DNA of 64,000 nt from Polaribacter reichenbachii (GTDB lineage: Bacteria; Bacteroidota; Bacteroidia; Flavobacteriales; Flavobacteriaceae): assembly GCF_001975665.1 (NCBI RefSeq), contig NZ_CP019419.1, forward strand, positions 620,001-684,000, in the 5' to 3' direction. A program made the position numbers and the translations under genes. Shown piece after piece: positions 50,751 through 59,987 of this stretch. The notes beneath the pieces are model-generated. The model searched no databases, was not told where the DNA came from, and worked only from the letters and a program-made list of their open reading frames with translations. Each line of letters starts with the position of its first letter. Position 1 is the stretch's first letter.

Positions 50751-52856
50751 TTACTTAATTACTAATTTAGAAGTTGCTGTTTTTGTACCTTCTGTAACTT
50801 TTAAAATGTATAAACCAGATGCTATTGAAGAAACATCAATATTAGATTTAGTAGCAGCAAAGCTAGTAGATAATACTTGTTTACCTATAACATTAAAAAT
50901 AGCTACTTGTTTTTTATCTGTACTATTTGTAGTTATCGTAAATCTATTGTTTGTTATAGGGTTTGGATATGTTGCAAAACCTTCTATTTGATTTTTAGAA
51001 ACTGAAGCTGTTACGTTGTATGTACCTAAAGGAAAGGGTTTAGTTGCAGTTGCATTATTTGTACCTCCTTCTAAGCCATTAACACCACTATATGTCCAAT
51101 TCGCTGATGTAAAAGTAGTACCCTCTAAACTTGTACCAGATTTTCTATAAGCCCAACCATCTAAATAATCATATGCTTCTCCTGAAAAATCGTTATCAAC
51201 ATCACCATAAACATCAATAATTTGTCCATTTTCATACAATTCAATTGCATCATCACCATTTATTCCCATAACTCCTGTTGTGTAAGTAGGATTCATCCCA
51301 AAAAACTCCTTAAACTTAGTTTCTTCAGTAGATACATATATAAAAGCACCTGCAGTTACTGCATCATCTGGAAAATAAAATTCCACATTACCAGCAGTTG
51401 AACCTTGACCATTTGTTACAGAACTAATACCATAAACACTTAAATCTGCAATATCTTTTAAAACATATATTTCAACACCTTTTGGTGTACCACCTGTTAA
51501 AGGACCATCATAAACACCAGTTATCACCAAACTGTTAGAAGTTGCTCCATAAACATTACCATTTACAGGAATAGTTTTATCATCTACAGTTATAGAAGTT
51601 AAAGTAATATCACCTGTATAATTACCTTCAGATAAACCAGCTTTTAAACGAATATAAACTGTAGTTTCTGCAATAGTTCCTGAAGTATGAGCTAAACTAA
51701 CAGAAGCATCATAACCAGAACCTGAAGTTAATGACACTTCAAAATTTGAAGGAGCAGTAACTTTTAAATCTCCTAATAGAAACAAACCCTCAACGGTAAA
51801 ACTTTGTTCTTCTGATGTTGTACCATCACTAATTAAGTAGTTAAAATCATCTAAATAAGCAGTGTATGAAAACTGTGGATCAGCTGGACTCACAATACCT
51901 GTTAAAGTTCCAGAATTATTAACTGCACCAGTAGAAGAAGCTATTGCATCTCCTGAATATGTATTTACACTTAACCCAGCTGCTAACCTAATATATACAG
52001 TTGCAGAAGCTACACCTCCTGTTTGAGTAATGGTAGCTGAACTATTAAAACCACTTCCTGAAGTTAATGAAACTTCAAAATTTGCAGGAACTGTTACATT
52101 TATATCATCAGTTAAATTTTCTCCTGAAATAATAACTGATTGTTCTGCAGACGGTCCATACCCTTCAAAATAATCAAAACTAGAAGTTGATCCAGAAACT
52201 GTAATTGTAGGGGTTGTAGATGCTATGGTAGAATATGTACCTAAATTAATTTCAGCTAGCATTTCAGCACAACTAGTTTTATCATCTAAATAATTTCTAC
52301 CTGGTAAAACCCAATTATTAATATCGAAAGAACCAGAATTTGAAGAACTTCCGCTTTTTCTTGTAGCAAACGAATCTTCATATTCCCAAGAATTATCGTG
52401 ATCTGAGCTACCAGAAACATCTGAAGGATCACCAAATTGATCTAAAACATTTGTTCCATCAGTAATTCTAATTGCATCATTTCCGTTAAAAGAAGGACCA
52501 CCAACATAAGTATTAGTTACAGTTGCCCCTGAATACATTCCGTACAATGTACTTTCTCCCAAAACCACTATATAAACAAACTCATCTGTTCTTGTACCTA
52601 AACTAGATATATCTTCAGAACTCCAACTTTCTCCAGAAGAAGACCCATTTGCTTCTGCCTCAAATTTGTGTCCAGCAAAATTGATGGTACCGCTAACATA
52701 TAATTCTATTGCTTTAGGGCTAGAAGAACCCGTGCTACCTGAACATCCATCTGAAGGTGCTTTACCATCAATAATTGAGGTTATAATTATTGATTGGCCA
52801 AAACCAGACAAACTTATAGTAAGCATTAGTAAGGCAAAAAAGTAATTTTTTTTCAT
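50751..52856 (-). CDS. Secreted lamin-tail-like/Ig-like protein with T9SS type A sorting domain
   Basis: A 701-residue secreted protein. It has a signal peptide (ends LSGFGQ) and two lamin-tail-like domains (about 22-205 and 440-605) that share AIELYVSG and VEIYVLKD, NGNDAIRITDG and INGDDAIELYENG. Between them are two tandem Ig-like repeats (about 225-330 and 335-430, each with APSNFEVSLTSGSGYD-like cores). A C-terminal sorting domain (YPNPITNNRFTI, SGLYILKVTEG) closes the protein, so it is exported by type IX secretion. It is probably anchored or released at the surface; the role is unknown. Confidence 0.85.
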   Translation of the reverse strand: MKKNYFFALLMLTISLSGFGQSIIITSIIDGKAPSDGCSGSTGSSSPKAIELYVSGTINFAGHKFEAEANGSSSGESWSSEDISSLGTRTDEFVYIVVLGESTLYGMYSGATVTNTYVGGPSFNGNDAIRITDGTNVLDQFGDPSDVSGSSDHDNSWEYEDSFATRKSGSSSNSGSFDINNWVLPGRNYLDDKTSCAEMLAEINLGTYSTIASTTPTITVSGSTSSFDYFEGYGPSAEQSVIISGENLTDDINVTVPANFEVSLTSGSGFNSSATITQTGGVASATVYIRLAAGLSVNTYSGDAIASSTGAVNNSGTLTGIVSPADPQFSYTAYLDDFNYLISDGTTSEEQSFTVEGLFLLGDLKVTAPSNFEVSLTSGSGYDASVSLAHTSGTIAETTVYIRLKAGLSEGNYTGDITLTSITVDDKTIPVNGNVYGATSNSLVITGVYDGPLTGGTPKGVEIYVLKDIADLSVYGISSVTNGQGSTAGNVEFYFPDDAVTAGAFIYVSTEETKFKEFFGMNPTYTTGVMGINGDDAIELYENGQIIDVYGDVDNDFSGEAYDYLDGWAYRKSGTSLEGTTFTSANWTYSGVNGLEGGTNNATATKPFPLGTYNVTASVSKNQIEGFATYPNPITNNRFTITTNSTDKKQVAIFNVIGKQVLSTSFAATKSNIDVSSIASGLYILKVTEGTKTATSKLVIK

Positions 52857-52884
52857 GTGTAAATTGATTTTGAATTTAATTAAA

Positions 52885-52892
52885 CAAATTTA
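52885..52892 (-). promoter_or_regulatory. -7 promoter element for the T9SS protein gene
   Basis: Minus strand TAAATTTG, perfect TAnnTTTG, 29 bases before the ATG at 52856. Confidence 0.45.
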
Positions 52893-52938
52893 GAAAAAAA
52901 CTTAACTTACTCAGGTAAAGATCCATTAACTAATCGTT

Positions 52939-52960
52939 AAATTGTTAACATTAACAATTT
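52939..52960. promoter_or_regulatory. 22-base palindrome upstream of the PhoB-like regulator gene
   Basis: AAATTGTTAA, CA, TTAACAATTT: 10-base perfect arms about 85 bases before the response-regulator ATG. It contains two head-to-tail TTAACA hexamers (52945-52956), with TTAACT at 52926 nearby. TTAACA is the known repeat of PhoP-type boxes in Bacillus. Autoregulation by the adjacent two-component system is an inference. Confidence 0.5.
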
Positions 52961-53043
52961 CATTACAATATTAAATCATTGTTAAGAACCCGTTATTATA
53001 TTAGAATTATGAGTATTTTTGATTTTTATCAGACAAAAAAATT

Positions 53044-53742
53044 ATGAATAAAAACGATATTAAAATTTTATTAGTTGATGATGAGCCAGATATCATCGAG
53101 ATTATTGGTTATAATCTTAAGAGCGAAGGCTATCAAATTTTTACTGCAGAAAACGGCCAAGAAGCTATTAAATCTGCAAAGAAGAATATGCCTCACCTAA
53201 TATTATTAGATATTATGATGCCAGAAATGGATGGTATTGAAGCTTGTGAAAAAATTAGAAAAATTAAATCTTTAGAAAATGTAATTATTGCTTTTTTAAC
53301 TGCAAGAGGAGAGGATTACTCTCAAGTTGCAGGTTTTGAAGCTGGTGCAGACGACTATATTACAAAACCTATAAAACCAAAAGTTCTAGTAAGTAAGATT
53401 AAATCTTTACTTAGAAGACTTAAAACTGAATCTGAAAGTGAAGATTCTCTTAAACTTGGCGATATTATTATAGATAGAGATGAATATGTTGTGTATAAGT
53501 CTGGTAAAAAAATTGCACTGCCAAGAAAAGAGTTTGAACTATTTTCACTTTTAACATCGAAACCAGGAAAAGTATTTAAAAGAGAAGTTATTTTAGATAC
53601 AGTTTGGGGAAACGAAGTTGTTGTTGGTGGTAGAACTATAGATGTACATATTCGTAAACTGAGAGAAAAAATTGGCGATGACCATTTTAAAACCGTAAAA
53701 GGTGTGGGGTATAAGTTTGTTTTACTAGAAGGTGAGCAATAA
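53044..53742 (+). CDS. OmpR/PhoB-family response regulator
   Basis: A 232-residue DNA-binding response regulator. The receiver domain has the acidic pocket DDEPD (12-16), phosphoacceptor Asp56 in LLDIMMPEMDG, and the conserved Lys in DDYITKP. The C-terminal winged helix (about 133-230) has the VVVGGRTIDVHIRKLREKIG recognition helix region. It is followed 32 bases later by its histidine kinase gene. It resembles PhoB, suggesting control of phosphate genes, but pstS or phoU are not in the window. Confidence 0.93.
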   Translation: MNKNDIKILLVDDEPDIIEIIGYNLKSEGYQIFTAENGQEAIKSAKKNMPHLILLDIMMPEMDGIEACEKIRKIKSLENVIIAFLTARGEDYSQVAGFEAGADDYITKPIKPKVLVSKIKSLLRRLKTESESEDSLKLGDIIIDRDEYVVYKSGKKIALPRKEFELFSLLTSKPGKVFKREVILDTVWGNEVVVGGRTIDVHIRKLREKIGDDHFKTVKGVGYKFVLLEGEQ

Positions 53743-53773
53743 AAATATTATTAAGAGTTAAAACTTAAAATTT

Positions 53774-54814
53774 TTGAAACTAAAAAAAACATACTCTTAT
53801 GCGTTATGGTCGGCTATTTATTTAACTTTACTTTCTGTTGCCATATCTATAATATCTTACTTTGTAATTAGTAAGCATCTAGGTATTGTAACCATATTAA
53901 TCTCATCATTAATATTATTTATAATATCTTTTTTTATTATTCAATATAGAGCTGAACACTTTATTTACAGAAGGCTAAAAAAATTATACCAAGAAGTTTC
54001 TATTTTAAATGTAAATGATTTGAAAAGAGAATCTGCAACCACAGATATTGAAAAACTATCTAAAAGTATGCAGAAATTTGTTGAAGGTAAACGACTAGAA
54101 ATAGAAAGTTTAACGGAAAGAGATTCTTTTAGAAGAGATTTTTTAGGTAATGTTGCTCATGAATTAAAAACGCCATTATTTACAGTTCAAGGTTATATAT
54201 TAACTTTAATTGAAGGAGCTATAAATGACAAACAAATACGAATGAAGTATTTGGAAAGAGCCAATAAAGGTGTAGAAAGGTTAGTTGCCGTAATTAAAGA
54301 TTTAGATATGATTGCTAAATTAGAGAATGAAGGCACAAAATTAAATATAGAAGTTTTTAATATCTTAGAACTCATTCAAAATGTGTTTGATTTATTCGAA
54401 ATGAAAGCCAAAAAAAGAAACATCACTTTAGTTTTTGATAAAACACATGAATTTCCTGTTTTTGTAAGAGGTGATATCGAAAAAATTGAACAAGTACTTA
54501 TCAACTTAATTGTAAACTCAATTAAATATGGTAAACCAAATGGAAAAACCATTGTTAGTGTTGATGATTATTCTGAAAAAAAGTTTATTGTTAAAGTAGT
54601 AGATAATGGGGAGGGCATAAAAAAAGAACACATCTCTAGACTATTTGAACGATTTTATAGAGTAGACCAAAGTAGATCTAGAGAACAAGGAGGTTCTGGA
54701 CTAGGTCTTTCTATAGTTAAACATATTGTTGAAGCTCACGATGAAAACATTTTACTAAAAAGTGTTTATGGTGAAGGTTCTGAGTTTTCATTTACATTAG
54801 AAAAAGCAAGATAA
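53774..54814 (+). CDS. PhoR-like sensor histidine kinase
   Basis: A 346-residue membrane histidine kinase. It has two N-terminal helices with a short loop, a HAMP-like linker, a HisKA domain with phosphoacceptor His129 in VAHELKTPL, and a HATPase_c domain with N-box LINLIVNSIKYG, GDGEGI-type G1 (VDNGEGI) and GGSGLGLSI. It lacks a large sensor domain, as PhoR kinases in Bacteroidetes often do. The start is a TTG; no in-frame ATG is close. It forms a two-gene operon with the response regulator. Confidence 0.92.
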   Translation: MKLKKTYSYALWSAIYLTLLSVAISIISYFVISKHLGIVTILISSLILFIISFFIIQYRAEHFIYRRLKKLYQEVSILNVNDLKRESATTDIEKLSKSMQKFVEGKRLEIESLTERDSFRRDFLGNVAHELKTPLFTVQGYILTLIEGAINDKQIRMKYLERANKGVERLVAVIKDLDMIAKLENEGTKLNIEVFNILELIQNVFDLFEMKAKKRNITLVFDKTHEFPVFVRGDIEKIEQVLINLIVNSIKYGKPNGKTIVSVDDYSEKKFIVKVVDNGEGIKKEHISRLFERFYRVDQSRSREQGGSGLGLSIVKHIVEAHDENILLKSVYGEGSEFSFTLEKAR

Positions 54815-54877
54815 AAATATAGTTAATTCTTTTAATTGTCTAATAAACGAATACTAACTAATTAAAAAATATTAGGT

Positions 54878-56152
54878 TTAAACTAAATCAAAACCAATAT
54901 CTTTTCTGTAGTTCATTTTATCGAAATGTATTTTATCGATGCTTTTATAACTTTTTTCTAAGGCTTCTTCAATTGTATCCCCAAAAGAAGTTACAGCCAT
55001 TACTCTACCACCATTTGTAACAACTTTTTGATCTTTAATTGTGGTACCTGCATGAAAAACGATAGACTCATCTACATTATTAAAACCTGTAATTTCTTTT
55101 CCTTTTAGATAAGCTTCAGGGTATCCACCAGAAACTAACATTACTGTTGTTGCAGTTTTATCTGTTACTGAAAATGATTTTTCATTTAAAGTTTGATTTG
55201 CAACACCATCAAATAAATCAAATAAATCAGATTCAATTCTAGGCAATACAACCTCAGTTTCAGGATCTCCCATTCTTACATTATACTCAACCACAGAAGG
55301 ATTTCCATTATCATTCATTAAACCAATAAAAATAAAACCTCTATAATCAATTTCGTCTTTTTGTAAGCCTGCAATTGTTGGTTTTACAACCAATTCTTCT
55401 ACTTTATTTAAAAATGATTCATCTGCAAAAGGTACAGGAGAAATTGCGCCCATTCCACCAGTATTTAAACCTGTGTCTCCTTCACCAATTCTTTTGTAAT
55501 CTTTTGCTGATGGTAAAATTTTATAGTTTTTTCCATCCGTTAAAACAAAAACAGAAAGCTCAATTCCTTTTAAAAATTCTTCGATAACCACTGTAGATGA
55601 AGCTTCTCCAAATTTTTGATTAGAAACCATTTCTTCTAATTCAGCTTTTGCTTCTTTTAAAGAGCTTAAAATTAAAACCCCTTTACCCGCTGCTAAACCA
55701 TCTGCTTTTAACACGTAAGGTGGTTTTAATGTTTCTAAAAAGGCAAAACCATCAGTTAAATTATCTTTTGTAAATGATTGGTACTTTGCTGTAGGTACAT
55801 TATGTTTTTGCATAAATTGCTTTGAAAAATCTTTTGACCCTTCTAATAAAGCTCCATCTTTTTTAGGACCAATTACAGGTATGCTTTTCAAATCATCATC
55901 AGCTAAAAAGAAGTCGTGTACACCTTCTACTAAAGGCGCTTCTGGACCAACTACAACCATTTTAATATTGTTTTCTAAAACAATATTTTTAACTGCTGTA
56001 AAATCGATTGGATTGATATTTATATTTTTGGCAATTTTATCTGTCCCTGCATTTCCTGGAGCTACAAAAAGCTGATTGATTTTGTTGCTTTCTGAAAGTT
56101 TTAAAGCAAAAGCGTGTTCTCTACCTCCAGAACCTAAAATAAGTACATTCAT
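54878..56152 (-). CDS. purD: Phosphoribosylamine-glycine ligase PurD
   Basis: A 424-residue ATP-grasp enzyme of purine biosynthesis (GAR synthetase). The N-terminal MNVLILGSGGREHA is the conserved start; ATP-grasp KADGLAAGKGV, GDTGLNTGGMGA and NVRMGDPETE are visible. I chose the ATG at 56152 because the conserved N-terminus begins there; a longer frame to 56218 adds 22 residues unrelated to the family. Confidence 0.96.
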   Translation of the reverse strand: MNVLILGSGGREHAFALKLSESNKINQLFVAPGNAGTDKIAKNININPIDFTAVKNIVLENNIKMVVVGPEAPLVEGVHDFFLADDDLKSIPVIGPKKDGALLEGSKDFSKQFMQKHNVPTAKYQSFTKDNLTDGFAFLETLKPPYVLKADGLAAGKGVLILSSLKEAKAELEEMVSNQKFGEASSTVVIEEFLKGIELSVFVLTDGKNYKILPSAKDYKRIGEGDTGLNTGGMGAISPVPFADESFLNKVEELVVKPTIAGLQKDEIDYRGFIFIGLMNDNGNPSVVEYNVRMGDPETEVVLPRIESDLFDLFDGVANQTLNEKSFSVTDKTATTVMLVSGGYPEAYLKGKEITGFNNVDESIVFHAGTTIKDQKVVTNGGRVMAVTSFGDTIEEALEKSYKSIDKIHFDKMNYRKDIGFDLV

Positions 56153-56241
56153 TTGTTGTGTATTGTGGCTGCAAATATATTTAAAATGTTTAGAATTCGA
56201 CTTTTGAAAGAACTCCAATTTAAATATAAATTACATTTAAT

Positions 56242-57594
56242 CTAGTATGCTTTTTCTTCTTTAAGAAAAACGCTAAAAAAAGTTTGAACAATTATTTTAA
56301 TATCTAAAAAGAAAGACCAGTTTTCGATGTAAAAAATATCTAATCGCACCCTATTTTTAATATCAGATTTTTCTACTACTTCACCTCTATAACCACTAAT
56401 CTGCGCCAAACCTGTAATACCGGGTTTTACAGAATTTCTAACTAAATAATTTTCTATTTCGTTGGTAAATTTTTTGGTATGTGCATTCATATGTGGTCTT
56501 GGCCCTACAATGCTCATATCTCCTAAAAGAACATTAAAAAATTGTGGCAACTCATCTAAACTTGTTTTTCTTAAAAAAGCACCTACTTTGGTAATTCTTT
56601 TATCGTTTTTAGAAGCAGAGACTTTATCAGCATCATCATTAACAGTCATAGACCTTAGTTTAAAACAATAAAACTGACGGCCGTTAATTCCGTCTCTTTT
56701 TTGTTTAAAGAATAAAGGACCTTTAGAATCGAGTCTAATAAATATCCATAAAATTGGCAATAACCATGATAAAATTGTGATACAAACTAATGCTGAAAAA
56801 ATAATATCTAAAATTCTTTTTGAAATGTGAGTTTCTACTTTCTCAAAAGGCAAAGGTTTTGGCTTTAAAACAGGAATTGTTCCAAAATATTCTAGGATAA
56901 AATCTTTTCTATAAATCGCTTTGTTTTCTGGTAAAATTCTTAGCTCTATATCCTTTTCTTCTGCAAATTTACGAATTTTAGTGAGCTGATTTGTGGTAAT
57001 TTCAGATGGATTACAATAAACTTCATCAATACCACCTAAATCAAGGAGTCTAAACCCTTTTTTAACATCACCCAAATACTCTTTAGACTTGTGTTCTGAA
57101 TTTGAGAAAAAACCATTAAAACGATATCCAAAATCATTTTTAGAATGGAATAAATCTTTTAATTTCTTTGCTGAATTAATTCCACCAAATAGAATAATTG
57201 TTCTATGATCTTTACCTTCAGATCTAAATTTTCTAAGAATATAGAAAATAAAAAATTTGAAAAAAGTTATAAAAGATAAAATCAGAAAGAAAATAAAAAT
57301 TTGATGGTTGACAACCTCACCTTCTTTAAATACCGTAAAATAACTTAAATAAGCAAGCGCAAAAACAAAAAATTGCGACATTAATAGAGTAATAATCACA
57401 CCAACTTGTGTATATCTATATACGTTATAAAACTTTGTATAATAAGTAGTAATTAACCAGGATAAAATAATATAAGTAAGAAAAGAAGTATTTAAATAAT
57501 CTTTAAAAGAAGTTGCAAAAATGATTGAACATATTAAAAATAGATCAATTAAGATTACTAAAGGCTTAATATAAATAGATTTCCTTTGTTTCAA
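56242..57594 (-). CDS. Undecaprenyl-phosphate sugar-phosphate transferase (polyprenyl glycosylphosphotransferase)
   Basis: A 450-residue membrane enzyme that starts surface-polysaccharide repeat units by moving a sugar phosphate onto undecaprenyl phosphate. It has about five N-terminal helices, a CoA-binding-like Rossmann domain (about 135-245) and the C-terminal bacterial sugar-transferase domain (about 255-445) with FKLRSM, SLDELPQFFNVL and SIVGPRP motifs. Its position at the end of a glycan cluster fits the initiating role. WcaJ/WbaP-type; the sugar (glucose, galactose or other) is not readable. Confidence 0.92.
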   Translation of the reverse strand: MKQRKSIYIKPLVILIDLFLICSIIFATSFKDYLNTSFLTYIILSWLITTYYTKFYNVYRYTQVGVIITLLMSQFFVFALAYLSYFTVFKEGEVVNHQIFIFFLILSFITFFKFFIFYILRKFRSEGKDHRTIILFGGINSAKKLKDLFHSKNDFGYRFNGFFSNSEHKSKEYLGDVKKGFRLLDLGGIDEVYCNPSEITTNQLTKIRKFAEEKDIELRILPENKAIYRKDFILEYFGTIPVLKPKPLPFEKVETHISKRILDIIFSALVCITILSWLLPILWIFIRLDSKGPLFFKQKRDGINGRQFYCFKLRSMTVNDDADKVSASKNDKRITKVGAFLRKTSLDELPQFFNVLLGDMSIVGPRPHMNAHTKKFTNEIENYLVRNSVKPGITGLAQISGYRGEVVEKSDIKNRVRLDIFYIENWSFFLDIKIIVQTFFSVFLKEEKAY

Positions 57595-57799
57595 TTCCTT
57601 TATTTTTAAAAAGTTAAGCTAACATTTAAACTATGTTATAAATTTATGTTAAACTGACTGCTAATATTATAATTTTAAAGGATAATAAAAAATAAAAATG
57701 GTAAATATTTGAATTTTAAACAAAAAAATTAAAGAAAAATAAAATTAACTCAATAAAACTCTTGTGTATTAATGATAATTCAATTTAAAACATCATTAT

Positions 57800-58573
57800 T
57801 TACTTTAAGCCCCACTTATTAAAGTATTTAATTACGGATATGGTATGCCTGAAAAATAAATTTAAGTTTTTAGATGATCCTTGTTTTAAGACATGTTTAA
57901 TTTCTTCTTTAGGAAAATATAGCTTTCTTTTTCCTAATTTATCTATTTTTTTGCAGATATCAACATCTTCCATATATAAAAAATAGCGTTCATCAAAACC
58001 TTTTAATTTTACAAAATCTTGGGTTTTATAAAGATGAAAACAACCAGCAAGGTAATCTGCATAAAACGGACTTGTTAAATCTTTATCTTTATACTGACCT
58101 TTATAAATTGTTGATTTTAATATTGGTTTTATAAATGCAAATCTTCTTGCAATAAGTTCTAAAAACTGTGGGTATCTTCTACAAGAATACTGATGTTCTC
58201 CATTAGGAAATAAAACTTTTGGAGCAATCATAGAAAGACTTTCGTCTTTTTTTAATTCTGAAATTAAATTAGGAATTACTGTTTTCTCAAAATTAACATC
58301 GGGGTTCAAAATTAGATGAAAGTTAGATAAATTTTTGATTTTATCTATAACTACATTATGACCAGAACCAAAGCCGATATTTTTACCAATAGCAATGTAT
58401 TCTATACATTGATCTGTGAAAACATATTCAAAAAACTTATTTCTTGTATTATCTATTAAAAAAAGCTTTTTATATATCGGTATATTTAAAAAACTATGAA
58501 TTGTAGTATATAAATTATGTAAATTTTCTTCAAAAAGAACAATTGAACCTGTTATCATTAAATTATTATTCAT
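57800..58573 (-). CDS. GT2 glycosyltransferase, rhamnosyltransferase-like
   Basis: A 257-residue GT-A family 2 enzyme. It has the N-terminal TGSIVLFEENLHNL, LFLIDNT, GKNIGFGSGHNVVI, the donor-metal motif LILNPDVNF and FDERYFLYMEDVDICKK. The last two match the rhamnosyltransferase-type GT2 group. I chose the ATG at 58573 (MNNNLMITGS); a longer frame to 58621 adds an N-terminal stretch that does not look like the family. It adds a sugar to the cluster's repeat unit. Confidence 0.85.
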   Translation of the reverse strand: MNNNLMITGSIVLFEENLHNLYTTIHSFLNIPIYKKLFLIDNTRNKFFEYVFTDQCIEYIAIGKNIGFGSGHNVVIDKIKNLSNFHLILNPDVNFEKTVIPNLISELKKDESLSMIAPKVLFPNGEHQYSCRRYPQFLELIARRFAFIKPILKSTIYKGQYKDKDLTSPFYADYLAGCFHLYKTQDFVKLKGFDERYFLYMEDVDICKKIDKLGKRKLYFPKEEIKHVLKQGSSKNLNLFFRHTISVIKYFNKWGLK

Positions 58574-58658
58574 TTTATTACTTTTTAAATAAAAAATATA
58601 TTTATTAATGTAAAAAAACAATTATGGTTTTTTAAGTAATTAAACTGAAACAAAAAAC

Positions 58659-58666
58659 CAAAATTA
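58659..58666 (-). promoter_or_regulatory. Candidate -7 element in a 300-base gap
   Basis: Minus strand TAATTTTG, perfect TAnnTTTG, 86 bases upstream of the GT2 ATG at 58573. The 58574-58881 gap is otherwise very AT-rich, with no hairpin terminator or frame that I would call. Confidence 0.35.
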
Positions 58667-58881
58667 TCATATTTGCATAAAAATAATGCTGAAACTTATA
58701 TTGCGAATATTAAAATTATAAAGTACAATAAAAAACAATTTCTTGAATTAATTGTTAATTAAATAGAAATTTAAACTAAAATAAACATACCAAAGAAAAA
58801 TCAATTCAGCAAAATCTTGAATTTATTGATTGATTTAATAAAATTTAAGATACCTTGACCTTGATACAGAAAATATTCTTT

Positions 58882-59982
58882 TTATTTATTCTTTTCAATG
58901 CACTCATAAAAGAATGAGAGATAACTTTCATTTATTTTATCAATATCAAACTCATTTTCTATTTTAGCTTTATTGCTCTCTATTTTATTTAGTTCGTCAT
59001 TTTTATTTTTATTTTTTAAATAAAAGCTTACATCTTCTGAGTTGTAAAAATAAAACGCATTTTTTTTAAGTACTGCTTTATTAAATATATTATTATGGGC
59101 TATTATTAAACTGCTTGATCCCATAGCCTCGAGTAATGAAGGATTTGTACCTCCTACAGAATGGCCATGAAAGTAAAGATTGCAAAAGTACCTCAAACTG
59201 TTCAACTCTTTTGTATTATATATACTACCGAGAAATAATATTTGCTTATAATTTTTAAATTTATTTTTAATTCTTTTACCAAAAGATGTATTGTTATAAT
59301 TACCAATAACTAAAAATGGTGTTTTTATAGCACTTAAAGCTACACCATTTAAAATAGTCTCTATATTATTTTCGGGTTCCATTCTAGCAATTAACATATT
59401 ATACTTTTGTTTTTCTACATTATATTTTTTTAGAATATTTTCATCTATTGAAGTAACCACCTCACTTCCATAAGCAATAAACTTTGAATTTTTATTATAT
59501 TTTTTATCAATATAAGCTTTAATACCTTCAGAATCGGCCACTAAAAAATCACTGTTATTTGCAGCAATTCTTTCAGCATATTTTAAAAATTCTCGTACAA
59601 AAAAATTATACTTAGTTCTTTTCCATTCTAAGCCATCCATATTAGTTATAACTAATGTTTTTTTGGGAAAAAGAAAAGACCAAATAGAACTACTAGTATA
59701 TCCAAGTTGAAGAATAATGTCTAATTCTTTTTTTCTAGAATCTAAAATGCAGTTTAAGTCATAAATAAATTGACCAATTGTTCCCATTTTATTTTCTGGA
59801 TCATTACAAGTAACAATATTTACCCCTTTAAATGTATTTTCTTTATAAGGATGATTAGAGGAGTTATAAACGTAAACTTGACATTTTTTTTTCACCAAAT
59901 ATGTGGCTAAATATTCTGCAAATTGTTCAAAACCTCCATAATGATTTGGTATTCCTCTTGTACCTATAATTCCTATTTTCAA
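58882..59982 (-). CDS. GT4-like glycosyltransferase with DUF1972 N-terminus
   Basis: A 366-residue GT-B enzyme. The N-terminal GTRGIPNHYGGFEQFAEYLA is the DUF1972 signature found in rhamnosyl- and related transferases of polysaccharide clusters. The C-terminal domain contains IARMEPENNIETI, VIGNYNNTSFG and the donor-site EAMGSSSLIIAHN. The gene lies 5 bases after the 2OG oxygenase stop, so the cluster is cotranscribed. Donor and acceptor unknown. Confidence 0.88.
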   Translation of the reverse strand: MKIGIIGTRGIPNHYGGFEQFAEYLATYLVKKKCQVYVYNSSNHPYKENTFKGVNIVTCNDPENKMGTIGQFIYDLNCILDSRKKELDIILQLGYTSSSIWSFLFPKKTLVITNMDGLEWKRTKYNFFVREFLKYAERIAANNSDFLVADSEGIKAYIDKKYNKNSKFIAYGSEVVTSIDENILKKYNVEKQKYNMLIARMEPENNIETILNGVALSAIKTPFLVIGNYNNTSFGKRIKNKFKNYKQILFLGSIYNTKELNSLRYFCNLYFHGHSVGGTNPSLLEAMGSSSLIIAHNNIFNKAVLKKNAFYFYNSEDVSFYLKNKNKNDELNKIESNKAKIENEFDIDKINESYLSFFYECIEKNK

Positions 59983-59987
59983 AATAA

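Noticed and set aside
56153..56218. An N-terminal extension of PurD to 56218
   Set aside because: The added 22 residues have no counterpart in the family, whose start is MNVLILGSGGREHA at 56152.
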